53,949 bases of DNA from the NCBI GenBank assembly GCA_964541895.1, contig CAZISM010000024.1:1-53949 (forward strand), written 5' to 3'. This document shows, piece after piece, positions 35,429-42,828 of this stretch (position 1 is its first letter; every line of letters starts with the position of its first letter). The notes beneath the pieces are model-generated. The model had not been told where the DNA came from and did not search any database. It was given only the letters and a program-made list of their open reading frames with translations. Source of the stretch: CAZISM01 sp964541895. GTDB taxonomy: Bacteria > Zhuqueibacterota > Zhuqueibacteria > Residuimicrobiales > Residuimicrobiaceae. A program made the translations under genes and the position numbers.

Positions 35429-37144
35429 TCAGCGGTTGCTCGGTTTGTAAAGGAGCACGCTGCCGATGCCGATTAACCCGATGCCGCTGAGAGCATTCGG
35501 CCAAAAGCCGCCGGCCGATTTTGACAGAAATCCGGCCACCAGCAAAAAGAGCCCAAAAACAGCGCAGCCGGATCCGATAACCCCGTTTATATTGGGACTA
35601 TTTTTTTTCACAATACGCTCACTGGCATCAACCTGTTCTTTTGTGCCCGGCCTGGATTTGCACAGCCTGGCAAAAAGGATCTCAACCTCTTCTTTACGCA
35701 TTCCCTTGACCGGATCGATGAGGCCGGCAAGAAAAAACGTAACCATCGTAACGCCGGAATTGATCAGCACCGTTTCCAGCAGCGGCAATTTAAGGTAAAA
35801 CTCCGTGACCAGGCCGGAAGCAAATCCGACTGCAAAAGCAAGATTGGCGCCCCACGCCGGGGTTCGTTTGTTATAGAGACCGAGCAAAGGCGGCAGATAA
35901 GTGGGAGAGCTCGTCAAGCCCAGGGCCAGGTAGCAAAACTTGAATGCACCGCCCATGTTTTCCACCTGCGACCCGATCAGGGTGCAGAGCATGGCGATTC
36001 CCAGCGTTGAGAAACGACCGACCCAGAGCATCTTTTGTTCGCGGATTTTACGGGATTTGTTGAGCAGATCGCGGTAAATATCTCTTGTGCAAATCGCTGA
36101 CAGAATGTTGTATTCGGCGGACAGGGCGCTCATGGTGGCTGAAAAACCAGCCACGATTATAAAGCCCATCAGCCCGGCAGGCAGCAGTTTCATGCACACC
36201 AGCACATAGCTTCGTTCGGCGGCCAGGTGAATGGGGAGCCCTCCGGCCACCAATTGATCGATCTCTTTCGCAACGATGTGCGGGCCCATGGCGCCGGGCA
36301 GGAACAGGATCGGCATCACCACAAGCGTCGCAAACGCCGAAATGTAGCATACCTTTTTCGCCTCCCATTCGTTGGGCGTGGATGTGTAACGCTGGACGAG
36401 CGACCAGAATCCATTATTGGTTATAAAATTGAGCAGGGCGATGGCGATTAAATAGCCGATGGTAAACTCGTTATCCGGGCTGATGCTCCAGAATCCCGGG
36501 GCCGAGTCGGAAATAAAAGAGGAAAATCCACCCAGGGAGGCCAGGCCCAGCACTGCGACTAAAATCACCGCAAAACTCATCAGGAAAAACTGGATCACAT
36601 CGGTGGAAATGACCGCCCAGAGGCCGCCGAGAAAGGTATAGATCACGATGATAAAGCTGGATCCCCACAGTCCGAGCCCTTTGCCGATGCCCAGCCCCAT
36701 ACCGACAAAGACCGCCGTGGCATAGATCCGGTTGCCGTTATCCAGGATCCGCGATGGAATGCCTACAAAACTGAACAGGTAGCGCGTGGAATTGCCGAAG
36801 CGCTGGCTGAGAAATTCGGGAACGGTCGTAATGCTGGCCCGGTGCCAACGGGCGGCAATAGGTGCACTGAGGAGCAATCCCAATGCCCACAAGGGAGCGT
36901 TGGCCATCACCCATCCCGCATGCCGGTAGGCGACAGAAGCCTGGCCGACGAACACCATGACCGAAAAGCCGCCCATAAAATAGGAGAGGCCGGAGATCCA
37001 GCCGGGGATGATCCGGCCTCCAGTGAAATAGTCTGAGGTGGTTTTCGTTTTGAAGAAATAGTATATGCCGATAGCCACCATCAGGGCGAAGAAAAGCATG
37101 ATGGCCGCATAATCGATCCATCCATTGGCTGGTACATTTGCCAT
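35429..37144 (-). CDS. sodium:solute symporter (SSS)
   Basis: Inner-membrane sodium-coupled transporter of 571 residues with about 13-14 helices. SSS signatures are visible: FFKTKTTSDYFTGGRIIPGW near the N-terminus, IYTFLGGLWAVISTDVIQFF, and FSATMSALSAEYNILSAICT. The C-terminus carries a hydrophilic stretch (about 485-525) and two more helices. It is only distantly similar to the symporter at 21899 and lacks that protein's insertions. GGGAGC precedes the ATG at 37144. It follows the UroD-like gene by 114 bases in the LacI-controlled operon and is the likely importer of the unknown substrate or inducer. Confidence 0.9.
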   Translation of the reverse strand: MANVPANGWIDYAAIMLFFALMVAIGIYYFFKTKTTSDYFTGGRIIPGWISGLSYFMGGFSVMVFVGQASVAYRHAGWVMANAPLWALGLLLSAPIAARWHRASITTVPEFLSQRFGNSTRYLFSFVGIPSRILDNGNRIYATAVFVGMGLGIGKGLGLWGSSFIIVIYTFLGGLWAVISTDVIQFFLMSFAVILVAVLGLASLGGFSSFISDSAPGFWSISPDNEFTIGYLIAIALLNFITNNGFWSLVQRYTSTPNEWEAKKVCYISAFATLVVMPILFLPGAMGPHIVAKEIDQLVAGGLPIHLAAERSYVLVCMKLLPAGLMGFIIVAGFSATMSALSAEYNILSAICTRDIYRDLLNKSRKIREQKMLWVGRFSTLGIAMLCTLIGSQVENMGGAFKFCYLALGLTSSPTYLPPLLGLYNKRTPAWGANLAFAVGFASGLVTEFYLKLPLLETVLINSGVTMVTFFLAGLIDPVKGMRKEEVEILFARLCKSRPGTKEQVDASERIVKKNSPNINGVIGSGCAVFGLFLLVAGFLSKSAGGFWPNALSGIGLIGIGSVLLYKPSNR

Positions 37145-37258
37145 GCCTGCTCCCAGGGATTTTCTGTGAGATGATTTGTATCCAGATTTCTAAAGGCGCA
37201 GGCGACGCCGCCCGCTGTTGCCGTCATGGCTGTAAATGATAGAGGGTAAACCTCGAGG

Positions 37259-38356
37259 TTACTCCAGCTGCCGGTAATCGAATTCCCTGACCGCGTCGTA
37301 AACGGCAAGGACATTTTCCAACGGGGCATCGTACGGGATGCTGTTTTCCGGGCTCACGATCAAGCCGCCGTTATAGCCGACCGTTTTGATCCGGGTGATG
37401 ACCTCTTGTCTGACATCGGCAACCGTTCCGTTGGGTATCGTGTCCTGTACTGAAATCGTGCCATGAAACGTTAATTGGCTGCCGAACCTGTTCTTGACCT
37501 CGGCAGGATCCATGCAGGCAGACTGGATGGGATTCAAAATATCTATGCCGCACTGGATCAACAGCGGAATGATCGAACTGATATTGCCGTCGCTGTGGTA
37601 CAGGATTTTTATGTCAGGCTTTGCCTGTCTGACTTGCTCGATCAGGCGTTTGAACCGGGGGACGTCAAATCGCAGGAACAGCTGCGGTGAAAACATCATC
37701 CCGAGTTGTCCGGCAACATCGCCGACGATGGCCACCACATCAAAACCGGCCTGCGCTGCCAGCACCGCTTTTTTCGTTTGGAACGCATACAGCCGTTCGT
37801 AAAGCTCCTCGACGAACTCTGGATCGGTCACCATCATCATCGACAGGTGCTCGAAGCCGGCGATGTGCCAGGCTAATTTGAAAGGGAATTCTATCTCTGT
37901 AACAGTAACGGAATCCACAAAAGGCACAAGCGTCCGTGACAGCTCTTGTGCCGTCGGATAGTGAACCTCGGGCAATGACCAGTCGGCGAGAGTGTCTCTG
38001 CCGACCAACGGCCCTGATTTCCACTCGAGATATTTGCCGTCATCTCCCACGCGGCGCAGAATGCCCCATTGATCCTCGAAGGTTTGCCGGTCATGAAAGA
38101 TATAAGGCGTGCCGCTGCCTGGCGCATCGTCGTTTAAATAGCCGTTGACTCTGCCATCGAACTCGGGAAATTGAGCGGGAACGGCCAGCCAGCGAAAATC
38201 AACGCCGAGATGGCGGAACACCTCTTCCGATTCATCCGTGCGAAAATGGGTTTTCAGCGCGCGGATGGTCTCGGCTCTGGGCCAAAGCAGGTCTGTCGGC
38301 AACCTGTCCGGGATTTCGTGGTCCAGAGTTTTGCAAAAGCGTTCTTTTGAGGTCAT
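37259..38356 (-). CDS. uroporphyrinogen-decarboxylase-family (UroD/MtaA-like) protein
   Basis: Cytoplasmic TIM-barrel protein of 365 residues of the UroD family, which includes haem-pathway decarboxylases and corrinoid methyltransferases. Typical stretches are MTSKERFCKTLDHEIPDRLP at the start, VGDVAGQLGMMFSP, KILYHSDGNISSIIPLLIQC and TFHGTISVQDTIPNGT. In zinc-dependent methyltransferases (MtaA, CmuA) the middle motif is H-x-C; here it is H-S-D, so the zinc thiolate site is missing. True UroD substrate arginines near the N-terminus are not seen either. Such variants are common in carbohydrate loci, with unknown activity. The ATG at 38356 follows GGAAAA. First gene of the operon, directly behind the operator at 38369. 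Confidence 0.85.
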   Translation of the reverse strand: MTSKERFCKTLDHEIPDRLPTDLLWPRAETIRALKTHFRTDESEEVFRHLGVDFRWLAVPAQFPEFDGRVNGYLNDDAPGSGTPYIFHDRQTFEDQWGILRRVGDDGKYLEWKSGPLVGRDTLADWSLPEVHYPTAQELSRTLVPFVDSVTVTEIEFPFKLAWHIAGFEHLSMMMVTDPEFVEELYERLYAFQTKKAVLAAQAGFDVVAIVGDVAGQLGMMFSPQLFLRFDVPRFKRLIEQVRQAKPDIKILYHSDGNISSIIPLLIQCGIDILNPIQSACMDPAEVKNRFGSQLTFHGTISVQDTIPNGTVADVRQEVITRIKTVGYNGGLIVSPENSIPYDAPLENVLAVYDAVREFDYRQLE

Positions 38357-38368
38357 GAAGAATTTTCC

Positions 38369-38392
38369 GTTAACGATCACGTGAACGTTAAC
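38369..38392. promoter_or_regulatory. 24-bp palindromic LacI-family operator
   Basis: GTTAACGATCAC followed by GTGAACGTTAAC: two 12-base half-sites that pair at 11 of 12 positions, with the central CACGTG step typical of LacI-family sites. It starts three bases downstream of the -10 box on the minus strand, covering the expected transcription start, and ends 12 bases before the ATG of the UroD-like gene. A repressor bound here would block the operon; the LacI-family gene is directly upstream. Confidence 0.8.
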
Positions 38393-38395
38393 ATT

Positions 38396-38424
38396 ATTAT
38401 AAGCAGGCTTTTTATAATTATCAA
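38396..38424 (-). promoter_or_regulatory. sigma70-like promoter of the LacI-controlled operon
   Basis: The minus strand reads TTGATA-N17-TATAAT, one base from the ideal housekeeping promoter. Read as the FCB form it is TTG-N20-TATAATAA. It drives the UroD-like gene and is overlapped downstream by the palindromic operator. Confidence 0.75.
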
Positions 38425-38545
38425 GCACAATTTTCAAGCTTTTTCAATTGCAGAAACTGCGAGGTGCTTGAGCGGTTTGTGTGGGCATAACGTGCTGCAG
38501 CAGCAAGCCATAGGTCCGGGGCAAATCAGCCAGGCGGCACTCGAC

Positions 38546-39547
38546 TCAGGCTGTTTCTCGGAACACAAGCGTCGGGGTTAATATGATTTGCTGCTGGCGA
38601 GTCTCTTTTTTATTCTGGATCTTTTTAATCAGTATCTCGACGGCTTTTTCTCCGATCAGTGACAGATGTTGTTTTACGGTTGTCAGCGCAGGATTTAGAA
38701 ACTTTGTTATTTCCAGATCATTATAGCCGATCAGGAGAAAATCTTTCGGTATCTGCAGCCCGAGGTCCCGTGCGGCGCGCAGCACGCCGATAGCCATTAT
38801 ATCATCCCAGGTATATATGGCTTCCGGTCTGCTTTCCGATAACAGTCCGGCAGCGGATTGATACGCCTCTTCCAGGGTGTCGTTGCATTCTCTGATTTTT
38901 ACCGCCTGTTCGGACAAGCCATTTTCCAGGGCGGCGTTGAGGCAGCCCTTTATTCTCGCTTTGACCGAGGTGGTTTCCGGGGGACGGGTGAGGTAAACAA
39001 GTTCCTTTATGCCTTTCCTGAAAAGATAGTCCGCCGCCATGAAAGATCCCAATTCGTGATTGTGGGTGACATAATCGCAGCAAAGCCCTTCCGGCGAACG
39101 GTTATAGAGCACATAGGGTACAGGACAATTTCGGAGCACGTTCAAGTATAATTCGTTCTCCTGCTCCGGCTGGATCAGCAGCCCATCCACCCGTTTGGAA
39201 ATCAACGTATTCAGCGCTTCCAGATCTTCATTGATATTTGCGCCGCCTTCCGCCAAAACGGTCAGCAGGAACTGATAGCCTGCCTTTTGAGCCGCTTTGG
39301 TCGCTCCCTGCAATATTTCAGCGAAAAAGGGATCCCGGTTGTCAGGTATGATGATCCCCAGAGTTTTAGATCGCTTCAGGCGGAGACTGCTGGCAAGGAT
39401 GTTGGGACTATAATGGAGATCGTTCGCAATTTTCATGATCCTGTTTTTGGTGTTGGCATCGATTTCCATTTTATTGTTCAATGCCCTGGATACCGTTTGA
39501 ATGGAAACTCCGGCCTCCCGTGCAATGTCTTTAATCGTTATACCCAA
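38546..39547 (-). CDS. LacI-family transcriptional regulator
   Basis: DNA-binding regulator of 333 residues. The helix-turn-helix and hinge are complete: ITIKDIAREAGVSIQTVSRA, then LNNKMEIDANTKNRI and YSPNILASSLRLKRSKTLGI. The rest is a periplasmic-binding-protein-like sensor domain (about 60-333: IIPDNRDPFFAEILQGA, DGLLIQPEQ, TWDDIMAIGVLRAARDLG, GYNDLEITKFLNPALTTV). The only starts available are TTG codons; the one at 39547 is preceded by AGAGAGG and places MGITIKD at the N-terminus, as usual for the family. It very likely binds the palindrome at 38369 and responds to a metabolite of the downstream operon (inference). Confidence 0.93.
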   Translation of the reverse strand: MGITIKDIAREAGVSIQTVSRALNNKMEIDANTKNRIMKIANDLHYSPNILASSLRLKRSKTLGIIIPDNRDPFFAEILQGATKAAQKAGYQFLLTVLAEGGANINEDLEALNTLISKRVDGLLIQPEQENELYLNVLRNCPVPYVLYNRSPEGLCCDYVTHNHELGSFMAADYLFRKGIKELVYLTRPPETTSVKARIKGCLNAALENGLSEQAVKIRECNDTLEEAYQSAAGLLSESRPEAIYTWDDIMAIGVLRAARDLGLQIPKDFLLIGYNDLEITKFLNPALTTVKQHLSLIGEKAVEILIKKIQNKKETRQQQIILTPTLVFRETA

Positions 39548-39932
39548 GCTCGAACCTCTCTGGTTTGCCAATATGCACAGTGATATTACACTTTTTCCTG
39601 CTTATAGTCAAATGGCAAATTTCTCCGTTCGAACAGGAGCTGTCGTGTGGAATTTTCCTGCGTTGACGCCTATGTTGGCTGTTCTTGCAGCAGCCTGGGC
39701 GCGCCTTTCCGCCGGCAAAAGATGAAGAGCCCGTGTGGGGTCCCCTGGTTAATGATCCCGGTTTTAATGCGGGATAACCTCAGGTTTTCTCGGGCGGAGT
39801 GGTGTTGTCAGAAGAAAAGCAGAAGGGGAGAGTGGGCAGACTTTGGAGGTCTGGAGAATCATCCTGCGAAATGCCGAGTGCTGAAACTGCAAAGGGTCAA
39901 CTCAATCATGAGTTGACCCTTTGTAATTTTGG
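39548..39932. other. intergenic region, 385 bases
   Basis: Contains the probable lacI-type promoter region, which is AT-rich near 39580-39620, and the hairpin at 39891-39922 behind tRNA-Pro. The plus-strand frames here (74 and 89 codons) overlap one another and the tRNA and look random. Confidence 0.5.
39891..39922 (-). terminator. 14-bp perfect hairpin after tRNA-Pro
   Basis: AAAGGGTCAACTCA, loop ATCA, then the exact complement. It lies 10 bases past the 3' end of the minus-strand tRNA. The T-rich tail on the minus strand is short (TTTGCAGTTT), so it is a good but not perfect intrinsic terminator. Confidence 0.65.
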
Positions 39933-40008
39933 TCGGGGCGCTGAGATTCGAACTCAGGACCTCCTGCTCCCAAAGCAGGCGCGCTAACCGGACTGCGCTA
40001 CGCCCCGA
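39933..40008 (-). tRNA. tRNA-Pro (UGG anticodon)
   Basis: 76 bases on the minus strand. The acceptor stem is TCGGGGC/GCCCCGA, the D-loop carries GGTTA, the anticodon arm is CCTGC-TTTGGGA-GCAGG with anticodon TGG, and the T-arm has GTTCGAATC. CCA is not encoded. It follows rdgB by 48 bases and is probably part of the same transcript, ending at the hairpin at 39891. Confidence 0.95.
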
Positions 40009-40056
40009 AACTTGGTCAAGAGAGAACAAAAGACCGCGTCCGGCGATGAGAGGCGG

Positions 40057-40662
40057 TTACAAGCAGAATGTTTGCAAAACCTGCCTGGCCTTGACCAGCG
40101 CCAAGCCGCGGTGGCTTATTCTGTTTTTTTCAGCCAGGTCCATTTCGGCAAAGGTCGCGCTGGTGGCGGGCACAAAGAACACCGGATCATAGCCAAAACC
40201 GCCGTGACCGCGCCGGCTTTGCAGAATCAATCCCTCGCAGACCCCTTCCACGGTTTGGATGAGCTCACGACCGGCAATGGCAATCACACAACGAAAACGG
40301 GCCGTGCGTTGGGCCGGCTCTACACCGGCCAGGTCGGCGAGCAACTTGTCGACGTTCTGGCTGTAGCTGACATTTTCGCCGGCATAGCGGCTGGAATAAA
40401 CCCCGGGAGCGCCGTTCAACGCATCCACCTCCAGACCGGTATCGTCTGCCAGAGTCATCAGACCTGTGGCTTGCGCCAGCGTGCGCGCTTTTTTGATGGC
40501 ATTGCCGATCAACGTCGGTTCATCCTCTTCCACCTGCGGAATATGAGGAAACTGTTTTGCCGTCAGCAACTCTACGGGTAATCCCTGCAGGAACAGACTG
40601 ATCTCTTTAACCTTGTCCGCATTATGCGTGGCCAGCAGAACCTGGCAGGGAGGGCGACTCAT
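40057..40662 (-). CDS. rdgB: XTP/dITP diphosphatase (RdgB/HAM1)
   Basis: Nucleotide-pool cleaning enzyme of 201 residues that hydrolyses dITP/XTP to the monophosphate. Family marks: LLATHNADKVKEI at the N-terminus, LADDTGLEVDALNGAPGVYS with the metal-binding acidic residues, SRYAGENVSYSQN, GHGGFGYDPVFFVP and KNRISHRGLAL. Length and start are normal. Its ATG overlaps the TGA of the 66-aa zinc-ribbon gene by four bases, so the two are translationally coupled. Confidence 0.95.
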   Translation of the reverse strand: MSRPPCQVLLATHNADKVKEISLFLQGLPVELLTAKQFPHIPQVEEDEPTLIGNAIKKARTLAQATGLMTLADDTGLEVDALNGAPGVYSSRYAGENVSYSQNVDKLLADLAGVEPAQRTARFRCVIAIAGRELIQTVEGVCEGLILQSRRGHGGFGYDPVFFVPATSATFAEMDLAEKNRISHRGLALVKARQVLQTFCL

Positions 40663-40859
40663 TGATTATACACTTCTTTCTCGTTGCACTTGCAGACGCC
40701 GACATATTTTTCCACAAAGCGATACGATCCGGAATCGGCGTTCTTTTCCGTGCGCACCAAATGCACGGTGTTGACGGCATCCTTGCACACCGGGCATACT
40801 TTGCTGGCGATGGCTTGGGACTTGGCTACCTTGGCACCAAATGTTTTATCTTTGGCCAT
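40659..40859 (-). CDS. 66-aa zinc-ribbon-like protein
   Basis: Small basic protein with two Cys pairs, CPVCKD and CKC, 33 residues apart, which could bind one zinc ion, though the second pair has only one residue between the cysteines. The middle (TVHLVRTEKNADSGSYRFVEKYVG) looks like a small beta-ribbon. AAAGGAG lies ahead of the ATG at 40859. The TGA overlaps the rdgB start by four bases. Function unknown; the coupling to rdgB and the ribosomal-protein-like composition suggest a housekeeping role. Codon use is like its neighbours. Confidence 0.75.
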   Translation of the reverse strand: MAKDKTFGAKVAKSQAIASKVCPVCKDAVNTVHLVRTEKNADSGSYRFVEKYVGVCKCNEKEVYNQ

Positions 40860-40897
40860 GAATTGCTCCTTTATAATCCATAATAATTACAGACTAT

Positions 40898-40927
40898 ATA
40901 ATTTATAAAAAAATATGAAAAAGTCAA
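40898..40927 (-). promoter_or_regulatory. promoter of the zinc-ribbon/rdgB/tRNA-Pro transcript
   Basis: The minus strand reads TTG-N19-TAAATTAT (TTGACT as -35) in an AT-rich stretch, about 40 bases before the ATG at 40859. Confidence 0.45.
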
Positions 40928-40945
40928 GGGTTTGCTCAGCGTGAA

Positions 40946-42166
40946 TCAGGGTTTTGCCTTATCGTTGAGCAGGCTGCGCAATTGGTACAATTCGCGTTCG
41001 AGGGAGTTAATTCTCTGTAAAAGAACATCTTGGGGGATGGGAACGTAGCGGGAGGCCGGCTGCTCCCCGTAAGTAAGCACCGCACCGGAATAGATGCGAG
41101 CGGTCAGCTGCGCACCGGTCCGGCCCGGAACGGTATCGTGGCTTTCGCTGGTCGTCACCTGCACGCTAAAGGTGCTGTCGCCGCGGAGCACGCTAAAGGC
41201 GATTTTTTCTCCGGCTTTGCTTTGGCGGATATACTGCGCCAGAAATCTGGAGCCCTTTAACGGGCGATCGTTCATGTTGACGAGAATATCACCGACGCGC
41301 AAGCCGGCTTGCTGGGCCGGGCTGCTGGCTTTAACATCGTTCAGATGCACCCAGCCCATACCACCCGGCCAATCTTCGGCGGAAACGCCCATCCAGCCGC
41401 GGTCAACCGGCGTACGGTTAATGATGTGGTGCGCCCGCTGCATGACCTCTTCTGCGGGGAACGCCACGGCCGCTTCACTCATGGCGAGGCCTTCGTTCAG
41501 CATATAATCGTCACCCACCGGACTCAATCGGCCGGCGAGAATGCCTGCCAGCCGACCCTGGCTGTCGAACAGAGGACTGCCGGCGTTGCCGGCGGTGACG
41601 TTGGTCGACACCTGAATCAGGCCGTCATTGCGCACGCCATTGACGATACCCAGAGAGATAGCAGGGGAAACGCCCAGCGAATTGCCGATCAGAGCCACCG
41701 TGCAACCGGGTACCAGTCGCTCACCCAGACGCACAGGTGCGGGCCGCAGGGAGACGGGGCGGATCTGCAACACCACCAGGCCGGTCTCCGGGTCTGTGCC
41801 GATCATTTGACCGCGACGGTGCAGACCGGAGCTGAAGGTGATTTCAATGCTGTCGCTGTTGAGAACGACGCTGCTGTGGGTTAAAATGTGGGTCGAATCC
41901 AGCAGAATACCGGAACCGATGTTGATGATTTCATAGTATCCCTGCGGCGTGATTTCAAAATTTACCAGGCCGTTATCGTTCGCCGGTGTGAGGCCGACTT
42001 GACGTGCGGAAACGGTGACCACCGCCGGTTTGACCCGTTCGACCAATCGTCGCAGGTCCTGTTCCAGTCGCGTCAGCACCGAAAGATCCTGGGCCGGGCT
42101 CTGGGAGAAAAACAGCAGAAACGACGCCTGCATAAAGAGTGCAAAATGATACAACCTACTCTGCAT
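40946..42166 (-). CDS. HtrA/DegP-like protein lacking the whole catalytic triad
   Basis: Exported protein of 406 residues: signal peptide (about 1-25, ends SPAQD), trypsin-like S1C domain (about 40-250), one PDZ domain (about 260-350, GWVHLNDVKASSPAQQAGLRVGD) and a C-terminal coiled helix (LQRINSLERELYQLRSLLN). Against the HtrA consensus every catalytic residue is changed. The His motif ILTNNHVV reads ILTHSSVV, the Asp motif TDLAVL reads TGLVVL, and the Ser motif GNSGGP reads GNAGSP. The fold, glycine turns and PDZ are kept, so it looks like a maintained pseudoprotease, not a decaying gene. GGAAG precedes the ATG at 42166. It is third in the operon ECF sigma > anti-sigma > this gene, 23 bases after the anti-sigma stop. 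Confidence 0.88.
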   Translation of the reverse strand: MQSRLYHFALFMQASFLLFFSQSPAQDLSVLTRLEQDLRRLVERVKPAVVTVSARQVGLTPANDNGLVNFEITPQGYYEIINIGSGILLDSTHILTHSSVVLNSDSIEITFSSGLHRRGQMIGTDPETGLVVLQIRPVSLRPAPVRLGERLVPGCTVALIGNSLGVSPAISLGIVNGVRNDGLIQVSTNVTAGNAGSPLFDSQGRLAGILAGRLSPVGDDYMLNEGLAMSEAAVAFPAEEVMQRAHHIINRTPVDRGWMGVSAEDWPGGMGWVHLNDVKASSPAQQAGLRVGDILVNMNDRPLKGSRFLAQYIRQSKAGEKIAFSVLRGDSTFSVQVTTSESHDTVPGRTGAQLTARIYSGAVLTYGEQPASRYVPIPQDVLLQRINSLERELYQLRSLLNDKAKP

Positions 42167-42189
42167 ATGCCACTTCCGGTTTGCCTTGC

Positions 42190-42828
42190 TTAAAACTGTT
42201 CCTGGTATCGAACCATCATCGGTTGCGGCGTTTCGCGCACGCCGCTCCTGCCGGTGCTGTCGCCGTTCAACCGCTCCAGGCTGCCCTGTCCGCGCAGGCC
42301 GTTGCGACGGATCCACCGTTTCAGATCAGAGGCCGGCACTACCGGTTCGCTGACATAGTTGGTGACGCGCGGTCGTTTCGCGGTTTTGCCGCTGACGGTC
42401 ACCGGCGGGGGCGTAGAGATCGCTACCGCCAGCGGTGCCGACTGCACCGAGACGTTGGCGGACATAGGGGGCTGCAGCGGTTGCGAGATCCATTGGCGCT
42501 GCACCATCATACCGACGGCGATGAAAAACAGCGCCACGGCCGCATAGGCCGGCACGCGCCAGAATGTCGAAAGGATGTCAAAACGATAGAACGTTCGCCG
42601 GGCCGACTCGCTGCGCAGGCGTGCGCGCAACACCGTGTTAAAGTCCGGCGCCGTCCGCACCCGCGGCAGATGCTGCAGGCTTTTCTTGATCTGTCGAGCC
42701 TGCGCAAAATGGGCACAACAGGCCGGGCAGGCGTCGAGATGGTCTTTGATCTGGGCGTGTTGCGTCGATTCGAGGGCGTGATCGTTGTAGAGAAAGGCCA
42801 GCTTTTTAATTTTGTCGCAACTGTTCAT
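42190..42828 (-). CDS. zinc-finger anti-sigma factor
   Basis: Membrane anti-sigma factor of 212 residues. The cytoplasmic N-terminus has the zinc-associated H-x3-C-x2-C motif (HLDACPACCAHF), one transmembrane helix follows (about 93-110, VPAYAAVALFFIAVGMMV), and the rest, Pro-rich, is periplasmic. It would hold the ECF sigma factor encoded just upstream until an envelope signal releases it. GAGGTG precedes the ATG at 42828, which lies 23 bases inside the sigma gene, so translation is coupled. The periplasmic domain is unlike RseA. The HtrA-like pseudoprotease next in line is a candidate partner (inference). Confidence 0.9.
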   Translation of the reverse strand: MNSCDKIKKLAFLYNDHALESTQHAQIKDHLDACPACCAHFAQARQIKKSLQHLPRVRTAPDFNTVLRARLRSESARRTFYRFDILSTFWRVPAYAAVALFFIAVGMMVQRQWISQPLQPPMSANVSVQSAPLAVAISTPPPVTVSGKTAKRPRVTNYVSEPVVPASDLKRWIRRNGLRGQGSLERLNGDSTGRSGVRETPQPMMVRYQEQF

